Shown: positions 32,548 through 41,836, numbered from the stretch's first letter. The stretch is DNA of 64,000 nucleotides from Bradyrhizobium glycinis (GCF_016031655.1 NZ_JACCHQ010000009.1:157668-221667), one strand, 5' to 3'. Program-made: numbers and translations. Notes: generated from the sequence alone by a model not told the origin.

Positions 32548-32628
32548 GAACCCCCTTACGCGTAGCTTCCGAAATCTCACCTTGGGCTCCCGGGCGCGCC
32601 GGAAGCCGGATTTGGCTCAAAGGTCCGT

Positions 32629-32820
32629 TTAGGGAACTCTCAGGGTCGGTTTGAGTTCCCGCCCCGAAAAGCCAGCGCTCGCCGCTTCGGTGCTGCCGGC
32701 ATGCCGGAGGCGCCGTGATGGGTCGATCAGCCGAAACTGGTATTTCGTGTTGGCAGCTATCAGGAAGATTGTGCCGACCGGCAGATCCTGTCGGTTCAAA
32801 AATGAACACAAGCGATCCAC
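32629..32820 (-). CDS. Possible small protein upstream of the kaiC-like gene
   Basis: An open frame of 63 residues from GTG, with internal LPVGTIFLIAANTKYQFRLI and DPSRRL that look less random than the surroundings (a beta-hairpin-like pattern). Some upstream GGGG could serve as ribosome binding site. It lies on the same strand as the kaiC-like gene, 81 bases before it. It may equally be non-coding: the 298-base gap holds nothing else recognisable. Confidence 0.3.
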   Translation of the reverse strand: MDRLCSFLNRQDLPVGTIFLIAANTKYQFRLIDPSRRLRHAGSTEAASAGFSGRELKPTLRVP

Positions 32821-32845
32821 TTGCGCCCCGGTCTCGTTCTGGAAT

Positions 32846-33415
32846 TCACCGCCAGATGCGATAGATCACGACGTCTTCGCCGTGACGGTTCGTGCTGCGC
32901 TCGAGCAGATAGTTCGATTTCTCCAGCACCCGGCGGGATGCAGCGTTGCCGACATAGACGATGCCGATGAGGGACGGCAGCGCAAGCTGCAATAGTCCGA
33001 TGTCCGTCAGCGCGGTCGCGATCTCGCTTGCAAATCCCTGGCCCCAGAATTCGCGCTTGAATGCGTAGGCGATCTCGATCTCGTCGACATCGTCCACGAC
33101 GATGTGCCTGATGCCCGCCCGGCCCGCGAAGTCTCCGTCTCTCGTCCGTAGCGCCCAAAGTCCGAAGCCATGCTGGTCCCAATGGGCCATGTTGGTCCCG
33201 AGATAGGCTCTCGTGACCTCGGGCGTCCGCACCCCGCCGAGATAACGGGAGACCTCGGCATCGCGATGCAGCGCGACGAGGTCGGCGAGGTGATCCTCGC
33301 GCAATCGCTCGGCGCTCAGGCGGTCGGTGGTGAAATGGTCCACGGAGACAGATCGTGGCGTCGGTGCCGTGTCGTCGTTCATGCTGCTGTCGCTGCGGGC
33401 TGATCGTGACATCAT
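32846..33415 (-). CDS. GNAT family N-acetyltransferase (RimJ/RimL type)
   Basis: 189 residues. FTTDRLSAERLREDHLADLV and ALHRDAEVSRYLGG form the opening of acetyltransf_3 enzymes. IEIAYAFKREFWGQGFASEI is the acetyl-CoA-binding motif A (Q/R-x-x-G-x-A/G as WGQGFA). IGIVYVGNAASRRVLEKSNYL completes motif B. Such enzymes transfer acetyl groups to protein N-termini or small amines; the target is unknown. ATGs at 33415 and 33382 are both possible, and neither has a strong ribosome binding site. Confidence 0.85.
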   Translation of the reverse strand: MMSRSARSDSSMNDDTAPTPRSVSVDHFTTDRLSAERLREDHLADLVALHRDAEVSRYLGGVRTPEVTRAYLGTNMAHWDQHGFGLWALRTRDGDFAGRAGIRHIVVDDVDEIEIAYAFKREFWGQGFASEIATALTDIGLLQLALPSLIGIVYVGNAASRRVLEKSNYLLERSTNRHGEDVVIYRIWR

Positions 33416-33532
33416 GCCATTGTTTTGCCCGACGGAGCAATCGGCGGCTTAGGATAATCCGCAACCCATTGATTTCACGGCCCCCGTCTACTGTGCATGG
33501 GGTTGTTTTCGCACTTTTTGTTTTGGAAGGGG

Positions 33533-35404
33533 CTAGCCGGCGCCGAGCGCGACCGCGACGTTGTACGTCACGAGGCTCGCCGCATAGGCCAGCACCAGCA
33601 TGTAGGCGAAGGTCACCCCCATCCAGGCCCAGCTGCCGGTCTCGCGCCGGATCACGGCGAGCGTGGAGGCGCATTGCGGGGCGAAGATGTACCAGGCCAG
33701 CATCGACAGCGCGGTCGCGAGCGACCATTTCGTCGCCAGCACCTGGCCGATCTGCTCGACCGCTTCCTTGCCGCCCTCGATCGCATAGACGGTGCCGAGC
33801 GCCGCGACCGCGACCTCGCGCGCCGCCATGCCCGGGATCAAGGCCACCGCGATCTGCCAGTTGAAGCCGACGGGTGCGAGCAGCGGTTCGAGCGCCTTGC
33901 CGATCATCGCCGCCAGGCTGAAGTCGATGGCGGGTTCGGTCGCGCCCGCGGGCGGCTGCGGGAACGAGGCGAGGAACCAGATCAGCACCATCATCGAGAA
34001 GATCGTGGTGCCGGCGCGGTACAAGAACATTTTCGCGCGGGTGAAGATACCGATCGCGACGGACTTCAGGCGCGGCATCTTGTAGTCCGGCAGCTCCAGC
34101 ATGAACGGCGCCGGCGCAAAATCGCGGATCATGAAGAACTTGATCACGAACGAGACCAATAGCGCGCTGACGATCCCGGTCGCGTAGAGCCCGAACATCA
34201 CGAGGCCCTGCAGGTTGACGAAGCCCCAGATGTCCTTGGCCGGGATGAAGGCGGAGATGATCAGCGTATAGACCGGAATGCGCGCCGAGCAGGTCATCAG
34301 CGGCGCGATCAGGATCGTGGTCAGCCGGTCGCGCTTGTTGTCGATGACGCGCGTCGCCATGATGCCGGGAATGGCGCAGGCAAAGCTCGACAAGAGCGGA
34401 ATGAAGGCGCGGCCGTGCAGGCCGGCGCCGCCCATGATGCGGTCCATCAGGAACGCCGCGCGCGCCATGTAGCCGAAATCTTCCAGGAGCAGGATGAACA
34501 GGAAGATGAGGATGATCTGCGGCAGGAACACGATGACGCTGCCAACGCCGGAGATCACGCCGTTCTGCAGGAAGCTTTGCAGCAAGCCGTCGGGCAGGGT
34601 GGCTTGCACCAGCTCGCCGAGCGAGTCGAAGCCGGACTTCAGCAGCTCCATCGCCGGCTGGGCCCAGGCGAACACCGCCTGGAACATCACGAACAGGATC
34701 AGCGCGAGCACGATCAGCCCGCCGACCGGATGCAATACGACGGCGTCGATCCGTGCGGTCCAGGTGTCGGGGCGAGCAGGCAGGCTGACGCAGTCGGCGA
34801 TGATGCGGTCGGCCTCGCGTTGGGTGGCGCGCAGCTCGGAGACGCTGAGCGCGCGCCAGCTGTTCTCCACCGGCTCGACGGCGAGCTTGGCGGAAATCTC
34901 GTCGGTCAGCTTGAGCAGGTCGGCCGTGCCGCCCTTGCGCACCGCGATCGAGGTGACCACGGGCACGCCGAGCGCCTTGGCGAGCCGCTCGAAGTCGACA
35001 GTGATGCCGCGGCGGCTTGCGATGTCGAACATGTTGAGCACGAGGATCATCGGCCGCCCGGTGCGCTTCAGCTCCAGCAGCAGGCGGATGGTCAGGCGCA
35101 GATTGGTGGAATCGGCGACGCACAGCACGAGATCGGGCAGGGTCTCGCCGGAGGCCTTGCCGAGCACGAAGTCGCGGGTGATCTCCTCGTCCGGGCTGCG
35201 GCCGCGCAGCGAATAGGTGCCGGGCAGGTCGACCACGGAGACCTGGCGGCCGAACGGGGTGACGAAGAAGCCTTCCTTGCGCTCGACCGTGACGCCGGGA
35301 TAGTTCGCGACCTTCTGGCGGCTGCCGGTCAGCGCGTTGAACAGCGAGGTCTTGCCGCTGTTGGGCGTGCCGACCAGGGCGAGATGCAGCAGCGGTGCTT
35401 CCAT
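33533..35404 (-). CDS. feoB: Ferrous iron transport protein B
   Basis: 623 residues. The N-terminal G domain has G1 GTPNSGKTS (13-21), G3 DLPGTYSL and G4 NMFD, and is followed by a membrane region with the two Gate motifs (about 290-420 and 450-600), including IPGIMATRVIDNKRDRLTTI and LMTCSARIPVY with its conserved Cys. It transports Fe2+ across the inner membrane with GTP hydrolysis. It is somewhat shorter than E. coli FeoB (773 residues), as is usual in this group. It lies 38 bases downstream of feoA on the same strand; no feoC is visible. Confidence 0.97.
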   Translation of the reverse strand: MEAPLLHLALVGTPNSGKTSLFNALTGSRQKVANYPGVTVERKEGFFVTPFGRQVSVVDLPGTYSLRGRSPDEEITRDFVLGKASGETLPDLVLCVADSTNLRLTIRLLLELKRTGRPMILVLNMFDIASRRGITVDFERLAKALGVPVVTSIAVRKGGTADLLKLTDEISAKLAVEPVENSWRALSVSELRATQREADRIIADCVSLPARPDTWTARIDAVVLHPVGGLIVLALILFVMFQAVFAWAQPAMELLKSGFDSLGELVQATLPDGLLQSFLQNGVISGVGSVIVFLPQIILIFLFILLLEDFGYMARAAFLMDRIMGGAGLHGRAFIPLLSSFACAIPGIMATRVIDNKRDRLTTILIAPLMTCSARIPVYTLIISAFIPAKDIWGFVNLQGLVMFGLYATGIVSALLVSFVIKFFMIRDFAPAPFMLELPDYKMPRLKSVAIGIFTRAKMFLYRAGTTIFSMMVLIWFLASFPQPPAGATEPAIDFSLAAMIGKALEPLLAPVGFNWQIAVALIPGMAAREVAVAALGTVYAIEGGKEAVEQIGQVLATKWSLATALSMLAWYIFAPQCASTLAVIRRETGSWAWMGVTFAYMLVLAYAASLVTYNVAVALGAG

Positions 35405-35442
35405 GGGATCAAGGGCCTTGCGGGCAAGATTCCGGTCGCGCG

Positions 35443-35718
35443 TCAGGCGACGATGATGGCCATGGCTTCGCGACGGCGGACCGCGATCGTGGTGCTGTCG
35501 ACCCGTACCGCGATCGGATCGCGTCCGACCAGCCCCTCATGCAGGATCTCGACCCGGGCGCCCTCGACGAAGCCGAGCTCGATCAGGCGGCTCTCGAGCT
35601 CGACGTCCGAAAGCGCCGAACCAGCCTCTTTGGCAGCAAGGTGCTGGATGACGCCGGTATAGCCGCGCTGGGCCAGACCCAGCGGCATGTGCGAACGCGT
35701 ATCAGTGGTGTCGGTCAT
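35443..35718 (-). CDS. feoA: Ferrous iron transport protein A
   Basis: 91 residues forming an SH3-like FeoA domain: MPLGLAQRGYTGVIQHL, LESRLIELGFVEGARVEILH and PIAVRVDSTTIAVRRREAMA. FeoA binds FeoB in the cytoplasm and is needed for Fe2+ uptake. The ATG at 35718 is preferred to a TTG five codons earlier. The iron-control-like palindrome at 35772-35800 lies 54 bases upstream, so the feoAB operon is probably iron-regulated. Confidence 0.93.
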   Translation of the reverse strand: MTDTTDTRSHMPLGLAQRGYTGVIQHLAAKEAGSALSDVELESRLIELGFVEGARVEILHEGLVGRDPIAVRVDSTTIAVRRREAMAIIVA

Positions 35719-35771
35719 GCCCTGTATTTTCAACGCCGGGCATTGAGGTCAAGCGTGCCCGCCCGCCGAAG

Positions 35772-35800
35772 CTGCACCTTAGAGCGATTTTAAAGTGCAG
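35772..35800 (-). promoter_or_regulatory. Iron-control-element-like palindrome upstream of feoAB
   Basis: CTGCACCTTA (35772-35781) faces TAAAGTGCAG (35791-35800), matching in nine of ten positions. The core TTAGAGCGATTTTAA (35779-35793) resembles the TTAGAA-N3-TTCTAA pattern bound by Irr in Bradyrhizobium, with two mismatches. It could instead be a terminator for the gene ending at 35830. Confidence 0.5.
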
Positions 35801-35829
35801 AGGCCGGGGGGCCGTCCGTCCCCCGACGG

Positions 35830-36081
35830 CTACTGGGCCGGGACCTTGTCCGGCTGGGCGGCCATGGCGCGGCTCTTGAAGTAGTCCAGGACGAACAGAC
35901 GGATCGCCGACGACAGATTGCCCTGCTGACGGTTGTTGTCGATCTCGCCGACCAGCTCGGACAACGTCATGTTGCGCAGGCCGGAGATCTCTTTCATGCC
36001 GTTCCAGAACGCCTCTTCCAGGCTGACGCTGGTCTTGTGGCCGGCGACGACGATCGATCGTTTCACGACCGGCGACTTCAT
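35830..36081 (-). CDS. Ribbon-helix-helix domain protein
   Basis: 83 residues: VKRSIVVAGHKTSVSLEEAF, WNGMKEISGLRNMTLSELV and GEIDNNRQQGNLSSAIRLFV form the ribbon-helix-helix fold, with strand residues first, then two helices. It is the RHH_4 group common in alphaproteobacteria. A DNA-binding role is expected but not shown. Strong GAGGAG precedes the ATG. Its start overlaps the stop of the DUF4169 gene by four bases (ATGA), so the two are coupled. Confidence 0.88.
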   Translation of the reverse strand: MKSPVVKRSIVVAGHKTSVSLEEAFWNGMKEISGLRNMTLSELVGEIDNNRQQGNLSSAIRLFVLDYFKSRAMAAQPDKVPAQ

Positions 36082-36266
36082 GGCTGCTCCTCGCGATCGA
36101 TCCGGTGCTGGTCCAGATGCTCCTTGGCCTGGTCCGCCCGTTTCGCCTCGGACGACCGTTCCGCCTTCGTGCGCCCGAACTTCGCCCGGTTGGCGTCCGC
36201 CTGCTTCGCCGAGGCTTCCCGCTCGACGCGCTTCCTGAAACGATTCAGGTTGATGACGTTCCCCAT
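36078..36266 (-). CDS. DUF4169 family protein
   Basis: 62 residues: MGNVINLNRFRKRVEREASA, then NRAKFGRTKAERSSEAKRAD and a charged tail, the standard DUF4169 pattern (INLxRFRK then NRAKFGRTKAE). The function is unknown. Its stop overlaps the start of the ribbon-helix-helix gene. Co-occurrence of the two families suggests a shared regulatory role, which is inference. Confidence 0.9.
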   Translation of the reverse strand: MGNVINLNRFRKRVEREASAKQADANRAKFGRTKAERSSEAKRADQAKEHLDQHRIDREEQP

Positions 36267-36541
36267 GCCGCGTCTCCATCATCCGATCCTCTTCAGGCAG
36301 GATGAAACATTCAGAAACAGGGTGCCGCATTGCACCGCAGAAGACTTGATCGCCATTCGCTTGTCCTCGTCAATCGGCCCTTGGGGCCATCAAACGATGA
36401 TTTCGCCCCGTCGAGGGCAGAAGAGCTGCGTAGCACGCCGCCCCGCCGCAACATTGACGGTAATCAAATCCCGCCCCCAAAGCCGCATATTTTTGGGCGC
36501 CGAGCGTCCGTATCATTACGGATGGCTATCGGAATTCGGAA

Positions 36542-37963
36542 TCATCCCGGGCTCGTCATCTTCTCGGGGCGCACGAGGCGGTCGAACTCGTCGGCCGAGA
36601 CGAAGCCGAGCCGCAGCGCCTCCTCCTTCAGCGTCGTGCCGTTGGCATGCGCCGTCTTGGCCACCTTGGCGGCGTTATCGTAGCCGATCTTCGGCGCCAG
36701 CGCCGTCACCAGCATCAGCGAGCGCTGCATCAGCTCCTTGATGCGCTTCTCGTCGGCGCGGATGCCGCTGACGCAATGCTCGGTGAAGGAGCGCGCGGCA
36801 TCCGCCATCAGGCGGATCGAGTGCAGCATGTTGTAGGCCAGCACCGGCTTGTAGACGTTGAGCTCGAAATGACCCTGGCTGCCGGCGACCGTGATCGCGG
36901 TGTGATTGCCGAATACTTGGCAGCACACCATGGTCATCGCCTCGCATTGGGTCGGGTTGACCTTGCCCGGCATGATCGAGGAGCCGGGCTCGTTCTCCGG
37001 CAGGATCAATTCGCCGAGGCCCGAGCGCGGGCCGGAGCCGAGCAGGCGGATGTCGTTGGCGATCTTGAACAGGCCGGTCGCGACGGAATTGATGGCGCCG
37101 TGGGCCAGCACATAGGCATCGTTCGAGGCCAGCGCCTCGAACTTGTTGGCAGCGCTGGTGAAGGGCAGCTTGGTGATCCCGGCAACGTGCTTGGCAAACA
37201 GCTTTGCAAAGCGCGGCTTCGAATTGAGGCCGGTGCCGACGGCTGTGCCGCCCTGCGCCAGCGGGTAGAGGTCCTTCACCGCGATCTTGAGCCGGGTGAT
37301 GCCGCTTTCGACCTGCGCCGCATAGCCGGAGAATTCCTGACCGAGCGTCAACGGCGTCGCATCCTGGGTATGGGTGCGGCCGATCTTCACGATTTTCGAG
37401 AACTCCTTCTCCTTCTTGCGCAGCGCGCGCAGCAGCTCGCCCAGCGCAGGGACGAGATCGGCATTGATGCGGCTTGCGGCGGCGATGTGCATTGCGGTCG
37501 GGAAGGAGTCGTTCGACGACTGGCTCATGTTGACGTGGTCGTTGGGATGCACCGGCTTCTTGGCGCCGAGCTCGCCGCCGAGCAGCTCGTTGGCGCGGTT
37601 GGCGATCACCTCGTTGAGGTTCATGTTGCTCTGAGTGCCCGAGCCGGTCTGCCATACGACAAGCGGAAAATGGTCGTCCAGCTTGCCTTCGATCACCTCG
37701 CGCGCGGCGCGGATGATGGCGTTGGCACGGCGCCGGTCGAGCAGGCCGAGCTCGAGATTGGACTGCGCGGCGGCGAGCTTGACCATGCCGAGTGCGTGCA
37801 CGAGCGAGATCGGCATGCGGTCGGTGCCGATGCGGAAGTTCTGGCGCGAGCGCTCGGTCTGCGCCCCCCAATAGCGGTCGCCGGCGACCTCGATAGGACC
37901 GAAGCTGTCAGTCTCGGTGCGGGTTGCGGGGCGGGCAGTCTTCGTGCGGGTCGTTTTGGCCAT
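36542..37963 (-). CDS. fumC: Fumarate hydratase, class II
   Basis: 473 residues. The signature [11 protein letters not shown] (about 320) with its active-site Ser is present, along with [33 protein letters not shown] and [20 protein letters not shown], which build the active site at the tetramer interface. It converts fumarate to L-malate in the TCA cycle; it is oxygen-stable and lacks an iron-sulfur cluster. The N-terminus has a Thr/Arg/Lys-rich extension ([20 protein letters not shown]). An ATG at 37975 would add four residues. It lies 100 bases downstream of sspB on the same strand. Confidence 0.97.
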   Translation of the reverse strand: MAKTTRTKTARPATRTETDSFGPIEVAGDRYWGAQTERSRQNFRIGTDRMPISLVHALGMVKLAAAQSNLELGLLDRRRANAIIRAAREVIEGKLDDHFPLVVWQTGSGTQSNMNLNEVIANRANELLGGELGAKKPVHPNDHVNMSQSSNDSFPTAMHIAAASRINADLVPALGELLRALRKKEKEFSKIVKIGRTHTQDATPLTLGQEFSGYAAQVESGITRLKIAVKDLYPLAQGGTAVGTGLNSKPRFAKLFAKHVAGITKLPFTSAANKFEALASNDAYVLAHGAINSVATGLFKIANDIRLLGSGPRSGLGELILPENEPGSSIMPGKVNPTQCEAMTMVCCQVFGNHTAITVAGSQGHFELNVYKPVLAYNMLHSIRLMADAARSFTEHCVSGIRADEKRIKELMQRSLMLVTALAPKIGYDNAAKVAKTAHANGTTLKEEALRLGFVSADEFDRLVRPEKMTSPG

Positions 37964-38063
37964 GAGCACATCCATTCTGCCGCGCGAAACGCCGCACGGC
38001 CTTTCATGTGCTTCTCTATATAGACAGTTTGGGCGGGTGCGACGGCTTCGCGGCCAACCTAGA

Positions 38064-38582
38064 TTATTTCTTGCGGAAACGATCGAGCCGGACGACCTCG
38101 GCGCCGCCCTGGCTCGGCGGGGTCGGCTCGTCGGCAGCTTCGGGCTTCTCCGCGGCAGGTGACGGGACCGATACGGCCGATGGCGCGGGCGCTGCCGGCA
38201 GATTGTCCGGCGCGACCTCGGTGACGTCGGAGGTGTCGAACTGGAGACCGAACTTCACGGACGGATCGAGGAAGCTCTTGATGGCACTGAACGGCACCAC
38301 CAGCCGCTCCGGAATGCCGCCAAAGGACAGGCCGACCTCGAAACGGTCATCGAGCACGGTCAGGTCCCAGAACTGGTGCTGGAGGATGATCGTCATCTCC
38401 TCCGGATATTGCGCGAGCAGCCGCGGCGACAGCTTCACGCCTTCTGCCTTGGACACGAAGGTGATGAAGAAATGGTGCTCGCCCGGCAGGCCATGGGCCG
38501 CGGCATCGCTCAGCACCTTCCGCAGCACGCCGCGCAGCGCATCGCGGGCCAGCACATCGTATCGGATATGATCGGTCGCCAT
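38064..38582 (-). CDS. sspB: ClpXP adaptor SspB, alphaproteobacterial type
   Basis: 172 residues. The core domain (about 1-125) reads [40 protein letters not shown] and [20 protein letters not shown], then [20 protein letters not shown], matching SspB-alpha. A long Ala/Pro linker follows, ending in the conserved basic tail [10 protein letters not shown], which in the family docks ClpX. SspB binds the ssrA tag and delivers tagged proteins to ClpXP. The gene lies immediately downstream of ssrA on the same strand, pairing tag and adaptor. Confidence 0.93.
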   Translation of the reverse strand: MATDHIRYDVLARDALRGVLRKVLSDAAAHGLPGEHHFFITFVSKAEGVKLSPRLLAQYPEEMTIILQHQFWDLTVLDDRFEVGLSFGGIPERLVVPFSAIKSFLDPSVKFGLQFDTSDVTEVAPDNLPAAPAPSAVSVPSPAAEKPEAADEPTPPSQGGAEVVRLDRFRKK

Positions 38583-38699
38583 GGTGGTCCTGTTGCATCC
38601 AAGCAGCCGGACCCTGCCGATCCGACTCGCCAAGCCGCAATAGTATCGCGCCTGACGGGCGAGCAGGAGTCCCCGCCGGGGAAGAAATCAAAGTGTAAA

Positions 38700-39028
38700 G
38701 TGGAGGCTTCTGTTGCCAGGTGCCTCCGAACCCCGCCTAGCGGAGCTTAACCCACTAGGACTTTAGAGTGGTCTTTCAAACTGCGTTACGCAGCCTGAGC
38801 AACCGGAGCAAAGTTGTCGTTGGCAACTATTGCAGTAGCCCGATAACGGCGGAACAATACCGGGAAAAAGTACGCCCTTTACGCCCTCGTCGATCCTATT
38901 TCGCCCCCGCCAAAGCCCATCTTCGGGCTCGCCCGATGGTGGGCTTTGGTGGAGGCGCCGGGTACCGCCCCCGGGTCCGAATGGTTTATTGCGACGACCG
39001 TTTATTTCCATAGCCGGCGAACCGGCAT
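38700..39028 (-). ncRNA. ssrA: Transfer-messenger RNA, circularly permuted two-piece type
   Basis: On the minus strand the acceptor piece comes first (about 39028-38947) and ends GGCGCCTCCACCA with CCA encoded (38947-38949). An intervening hairpin (38946-38909) follows, then the coding piece, starting GGGGGCGAAATAGGATCGAC at 38908. GGGGGCG pairs with CGCCTCC to rebuild the acceptor stem. The tag frame (38824-38786) reads ANDNFAPVAQAA and stop, preceded by GTT in the resume region. This is the two-piece alphaproteobacterial tmRNA, which rescues stalled ribosomes and tags products for ClpXP. Exact ends are approximate; the 3' end is set at the hairpin GGAGGC/GCCTCC (38727-38702). Confidence 0.95.
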
Positions 39029-39032
39029 CCCC

Positions 39033-39058
39033 AATATAGGGGGCAAAGCTTCCGAAAA
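39033..39058 (-). promoter_or_regulatory. Promoter of ssrA
   Basis: On the minus strand TATATT (39038-39033) is a good -10 element, and transcription would start near 39026. The -35 region is a weak T-run (GTTTTT) about 17 bases upstream. The placement agrees with an acceptor piece of about 80 bases. Confidence 0.55.
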
Positions 39059-39464
39059 ACAGAGGGTTGGGGTGCGATCCTGCGGTTCCCTTTGGATAGG
39101 CTCCGGACGGCCGGGGCCGGTCGCTGTTCCTGGCCCTTGCGGCGGCAGTGCTGGAGACGCACAGCATCGCGGTCGAGGCAAAGCACCAGACACCGATGCG
39201 ATCTCACAGCTCTCGCCAGATCCGAACGTGCTTATCGTGACGTTAATCCCCCTGAATTGCTGCACTGCTTTTGACCGCGGTGGTTGCGGTGGTCGCGTCC
39301 ATCTCGCGCATCAATCCACTTTTGCTTCTGCCTGCCGGCGGCGTGTTGGGTTTTGCTGGCATTGTCTGATGAAAATCGCTAGGCAGTGATCCGGGCGGGG
39401 TATCCAGTTCCAGCCGATTTAGAACAACAGTGCTCGTGACTTACGGGTCGCGGAGGAGACAGAC
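39059..39464. other. Intergenic region without recognised gene
   Basis: About 400 bases between ssrA and tctB. An open frame crosses it on the plus strand but also runs through ssrA and has no protein-like features, so it is rejected as coding. No tRNA, repeat family or clear promoter was found, apart from the GGAGGAGA ribosome binding site of tctB at the right end. Confidence 0.5.
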
Positions 39465-40226
39465 ATGGCCGACACGATGGGCCACTCAGCGACGGCCACC
39501 CGAAACACCCGGCTGGCGCTCGGCTTTTGTCTGCTGGCGCTTGCGCCGCAGATTTTCGAATTGATCTGGTCGATCGGGACGATTTTCGGCTGGGGGACCG
39601 GCCGCGGTCCGGCGGCGGTCGTCACCAGCCACGCGACGGCGCTGCTCGCCGGCGCGCCCAGCGCCATGTTCGGATCGTTCGGCGGCGGCGCCAAGAAGAT
39701 GTCGTCCGAGGTGCTGCTGGCGCTGATCTATTCCTACCCGGTATTTGCGGTCGCCATCCTTACGCTGTTCATGACCATCCGTTCGGCGCAAGATTACGTC
39801 GGCGGTGTCGTGCTGATGGCCGTTGCCCTGTTCGCGCTATGGGCGTCGAGCGATTTGCAGGGCATGCGTGGCTTCTCCTTCGGTGCGGGCACTGCGCCAC
39901 GCATGTTCGGCGGGCTGCTGGTTGCCCTGTCTGCGGGCATTGCGTTGACCGGCCTGATCACGGAGGGGCCGGCGCTTGCCCATTATTCCTGGCGCGGACC
40001 GCTGTTCGTGATGGCGGCGATCCTGTTCTTCGCGCTGGCGATCCGGCCGCTCGGCCTCGTGGTCACGGCTTTTACCAGCTTCATGATCGCGGCGACGGGC
40101 TCGCACGAGACGCGCTGGCTGGAAGCGGCGATCGTCGGCGCCTGCCTGACGCTCGGCTGTGCAATCCTTTTCCCATACGTGCTCGGGCTGCCGATGCCGA
40201 TGTTTCCGCGTTTCCTGAACCAGTGA
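39465..40226 (+). CDS. tctB: Tripartite tricarboxylate transporter, small membrane subunit TctB
   Basis: 253 residues with about six to seven hydrophobic helices. The C-terminal two thirds match TctB: SWRGPLFVMAAILFFALAIR and PLGLVVTAFTSFMIAATGS, with the loop FSFGAGTAPRMFGGLLVALS. It is longer than the usual 150-residue TctB because of an extra N-terminal two-helix region (about 1-105). It forms the membrane carrier with TctA and takes substrate from TctC. GGAGGAGA precedes the ATG, and tctA begins seven bases after its stop. Confidence 0.88.
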   Translation: MADTMGHSATATRNTRLALGFCLLALAPQIFELIWSIGTIFGWGTGRGPAAVVTSHATALLAGAPSAMFGSFGGGAKKMSSEVLLALIYSYPVFAVAILTLFMTIRSAQDYVGGVVLMAVALFALWASSDLQGMRGFSFGAGTAPRMFGGLLVALSAGIALTGLITEGPALAHYSWRGPLFVMAAILFFALAIRPLGLVVTAFTSFMIAATGSHETRWLEAAIVGACLTLGCAILFPYVLGLPMPMFPRFLNQ

Positions 40227-40233
40227 GGGCGTG

Positions 40234-41748
40234 ATGGATATCTTTGCCAACCTCGCCCACGGCTTCGCCGTCGCGTTCTCTCCGATCAATCTCCTGATGT
40301 GCCTGATCGGCGCCCTCGTCGGCACGCTGGTCGGCGTTCTCCCTGGCATCGGCACCATTGCCACCGTCGCGATGCTGCTGCCGATCACCTTCGGGCTGCC
40401 GCCGGTCGGCGCGCTGATCATGCTCGCCGGCATCTATTACGGCGCGCAATATGGCGGCTCGACCACGTCGATCCTGGTCAACATACCCGGTGAGGCGACA
40501 TCGGTCGTGACCGCCATCGACGGTCACCAGATGGCCAAGCAGGGCCGTGCCGGCCCGGCGCTGGCGATCGCCGCGATCGGCTCGTTCTTCGCCGGCTGCG
40601 TCGCGACCGTCCTGATCGCACTGCTCGGCGCACCCCTGACGAAACTCGCGCTGGCGTTCGGCCCGGCCGAGTATTTCTCGCTGATGGTGCTCGGCCTGAT
40701 CTTCGCGGTGGTGCTGGCCAAGGGCTCGGTGCTGAAGGCGATCGCGATGATCGTGTTCGGCCTGTTGCTCTCGATGGTCGGTTCGGACATCGAGACCGGT
40801 GCCTCGCGCATGGCTTTCAACATTCCCGAGCTCGCCGACGGCCTCGGCTTTGCGACCGTGGCGATGGGTGTGTTCGGCTTTGCCGAGATCATCCGCAACC
40901 TCGACCACGGCGCCGAGATGAACCGCGACCTCGTGCAGCAGAAGATCACCGGCCTGATGCCGACCAGGAAGGATCTGGCCGATTCGACGCCGCCGATCCT
41001 GCGCGGCACTGTGCTCGGCTCGATCCTGGGCATCCTGCCCGGCGGAGGCGCGGTGATCGCGTCCTTCGCGGCCTACACGCTCGAGAAGAAGCTCTCAAAG
41101 AACCCGTCCCGGTTCGGCCGCGGCGCGATCGAGGGTGTGGCGGGGCCGGAGAGTGCCAACAACGCCGCGGCACAGACCTCATTCATTCCGCTGCTCACCC
41201 TCGGCATCCCACCGAACGCGGTGATGGCACTGATGGTGGGCGCGATGACCATCCATGGCATCGTGCCCGGTCCGCAGGTGATGCAGAAGCAGCCGGATCT
41301 GGTCTGGGGCATGATCGCCTCGATGTGGATCGGCAATCTGATGCTGATCATCATCAACCTGCCGCTGGTCGGAATCTGGGTGCGGCTCTTGCGCGTGCCC
41401 TACCGGCTGATGTTCCCCTCGATCGTGATCTTCTGCGCGATCGGCATCTATTCGGTGAACAACGCGCCGGTCGACGTCATCCTCGCGGGCATCTTCGGTC
41501 TCGTCGGCTATTGGCTGATCAAGCACGATTTCGAGCCGGCACCGCTCTTGCTCGGCATGGTGCTGGGACCGCTGATGGAAGAGAACCTGCGCCGGGCGCT
41601 GCTGATCTCGCGCGGCGACTGGAGCGTGTTCCTGACGCGCCCGTTGTCGGCGGTGCTGCTTGCGGTCGCGGCAAGCCTGCTTGTCCTTACGGTGCTACCC
41701 GTGTTGCGCGCCAAGCGCGACGAGGTGTTCACCGAGTCCGAGAACTGA
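40234..41748 (+). CDS. tctA: Tripartite tricarboxylate transporter, large permease TctA
   Basis: 504 residues with 11-12 hydrophobic segments. The family motifs GTLVGVLPGIGTIATVAMLLP (about 30-50) and AGIYYGAQYGGSTTSILVNI with PGE (about 66-88) and the second-half GSILGILPGGGAVIASFAAY are intact; the repeated G-x-LPG-x-G loops are thought to bind substrate and ion. It drives cation-coupled uptake of a carboxylic acid. The ATG at 40234 follows GAGGGC, and a GTG one codon earlier is possible. A terminator separates it from tctC. Confidence 0.95.
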   Translation: MDIFANLAHGFAVAFSPINLLMCLIGALVGTLVGVLPGIGTIATVAMLLPITFGLPPVGALIMLAGIYYGAQYGGSTTSILVNIPGEATSVVTAIDGHQMAKQGRAGPALAIAAIGSFFAGCVATVLIALLGAPLTKLALAFGPAEYFSLMVLGLIFAVVLAKGSVLKAIAMIVFGLLLSMVGSDIETGASRMAFNIPELADGLGFATVAMGVFGFAEIIRNLDHGAEMNRDLVQQKITGLMPTRKDLADSTPPILRGTVLGSILGILPGGGAVIASFAAYTLEKKLSKNPSRFGRGAIEGVAGPESANNAAAQTSFIPLLTLGIPPNAVMALMVGAMTIHGIVPGPQVMQKQPDLVWGMIASMWIGNLMLIIINLPLVGIWVRLLRVPYRLMFPSIVIFCAIGIYSVNNAPVDVILAGIFGLVGYWLIKHDFEPAPLLLGMVLGPLMEENLRRALLISRGDWSVFLTRPLSAVLLAVAASLLVLTVLPVLRAKRDEVFTESEN

Positions 41749-41836
41749 GGTGGCTGCGCCCTGGCCGGCGCGGTCCTGCGTCGGCGCGCCGCATTCGGAA
41801 GTCGAATCGACTTGTGTTACGGCTTTGTGAAATGGA

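Noticed and set aside
38946..39389. Open plus-strand frame across the ssrA acceptor region
   Set aside because: It overlaps a structured RNA on the other strand and has no protein-like pattern or ribosome binding site.
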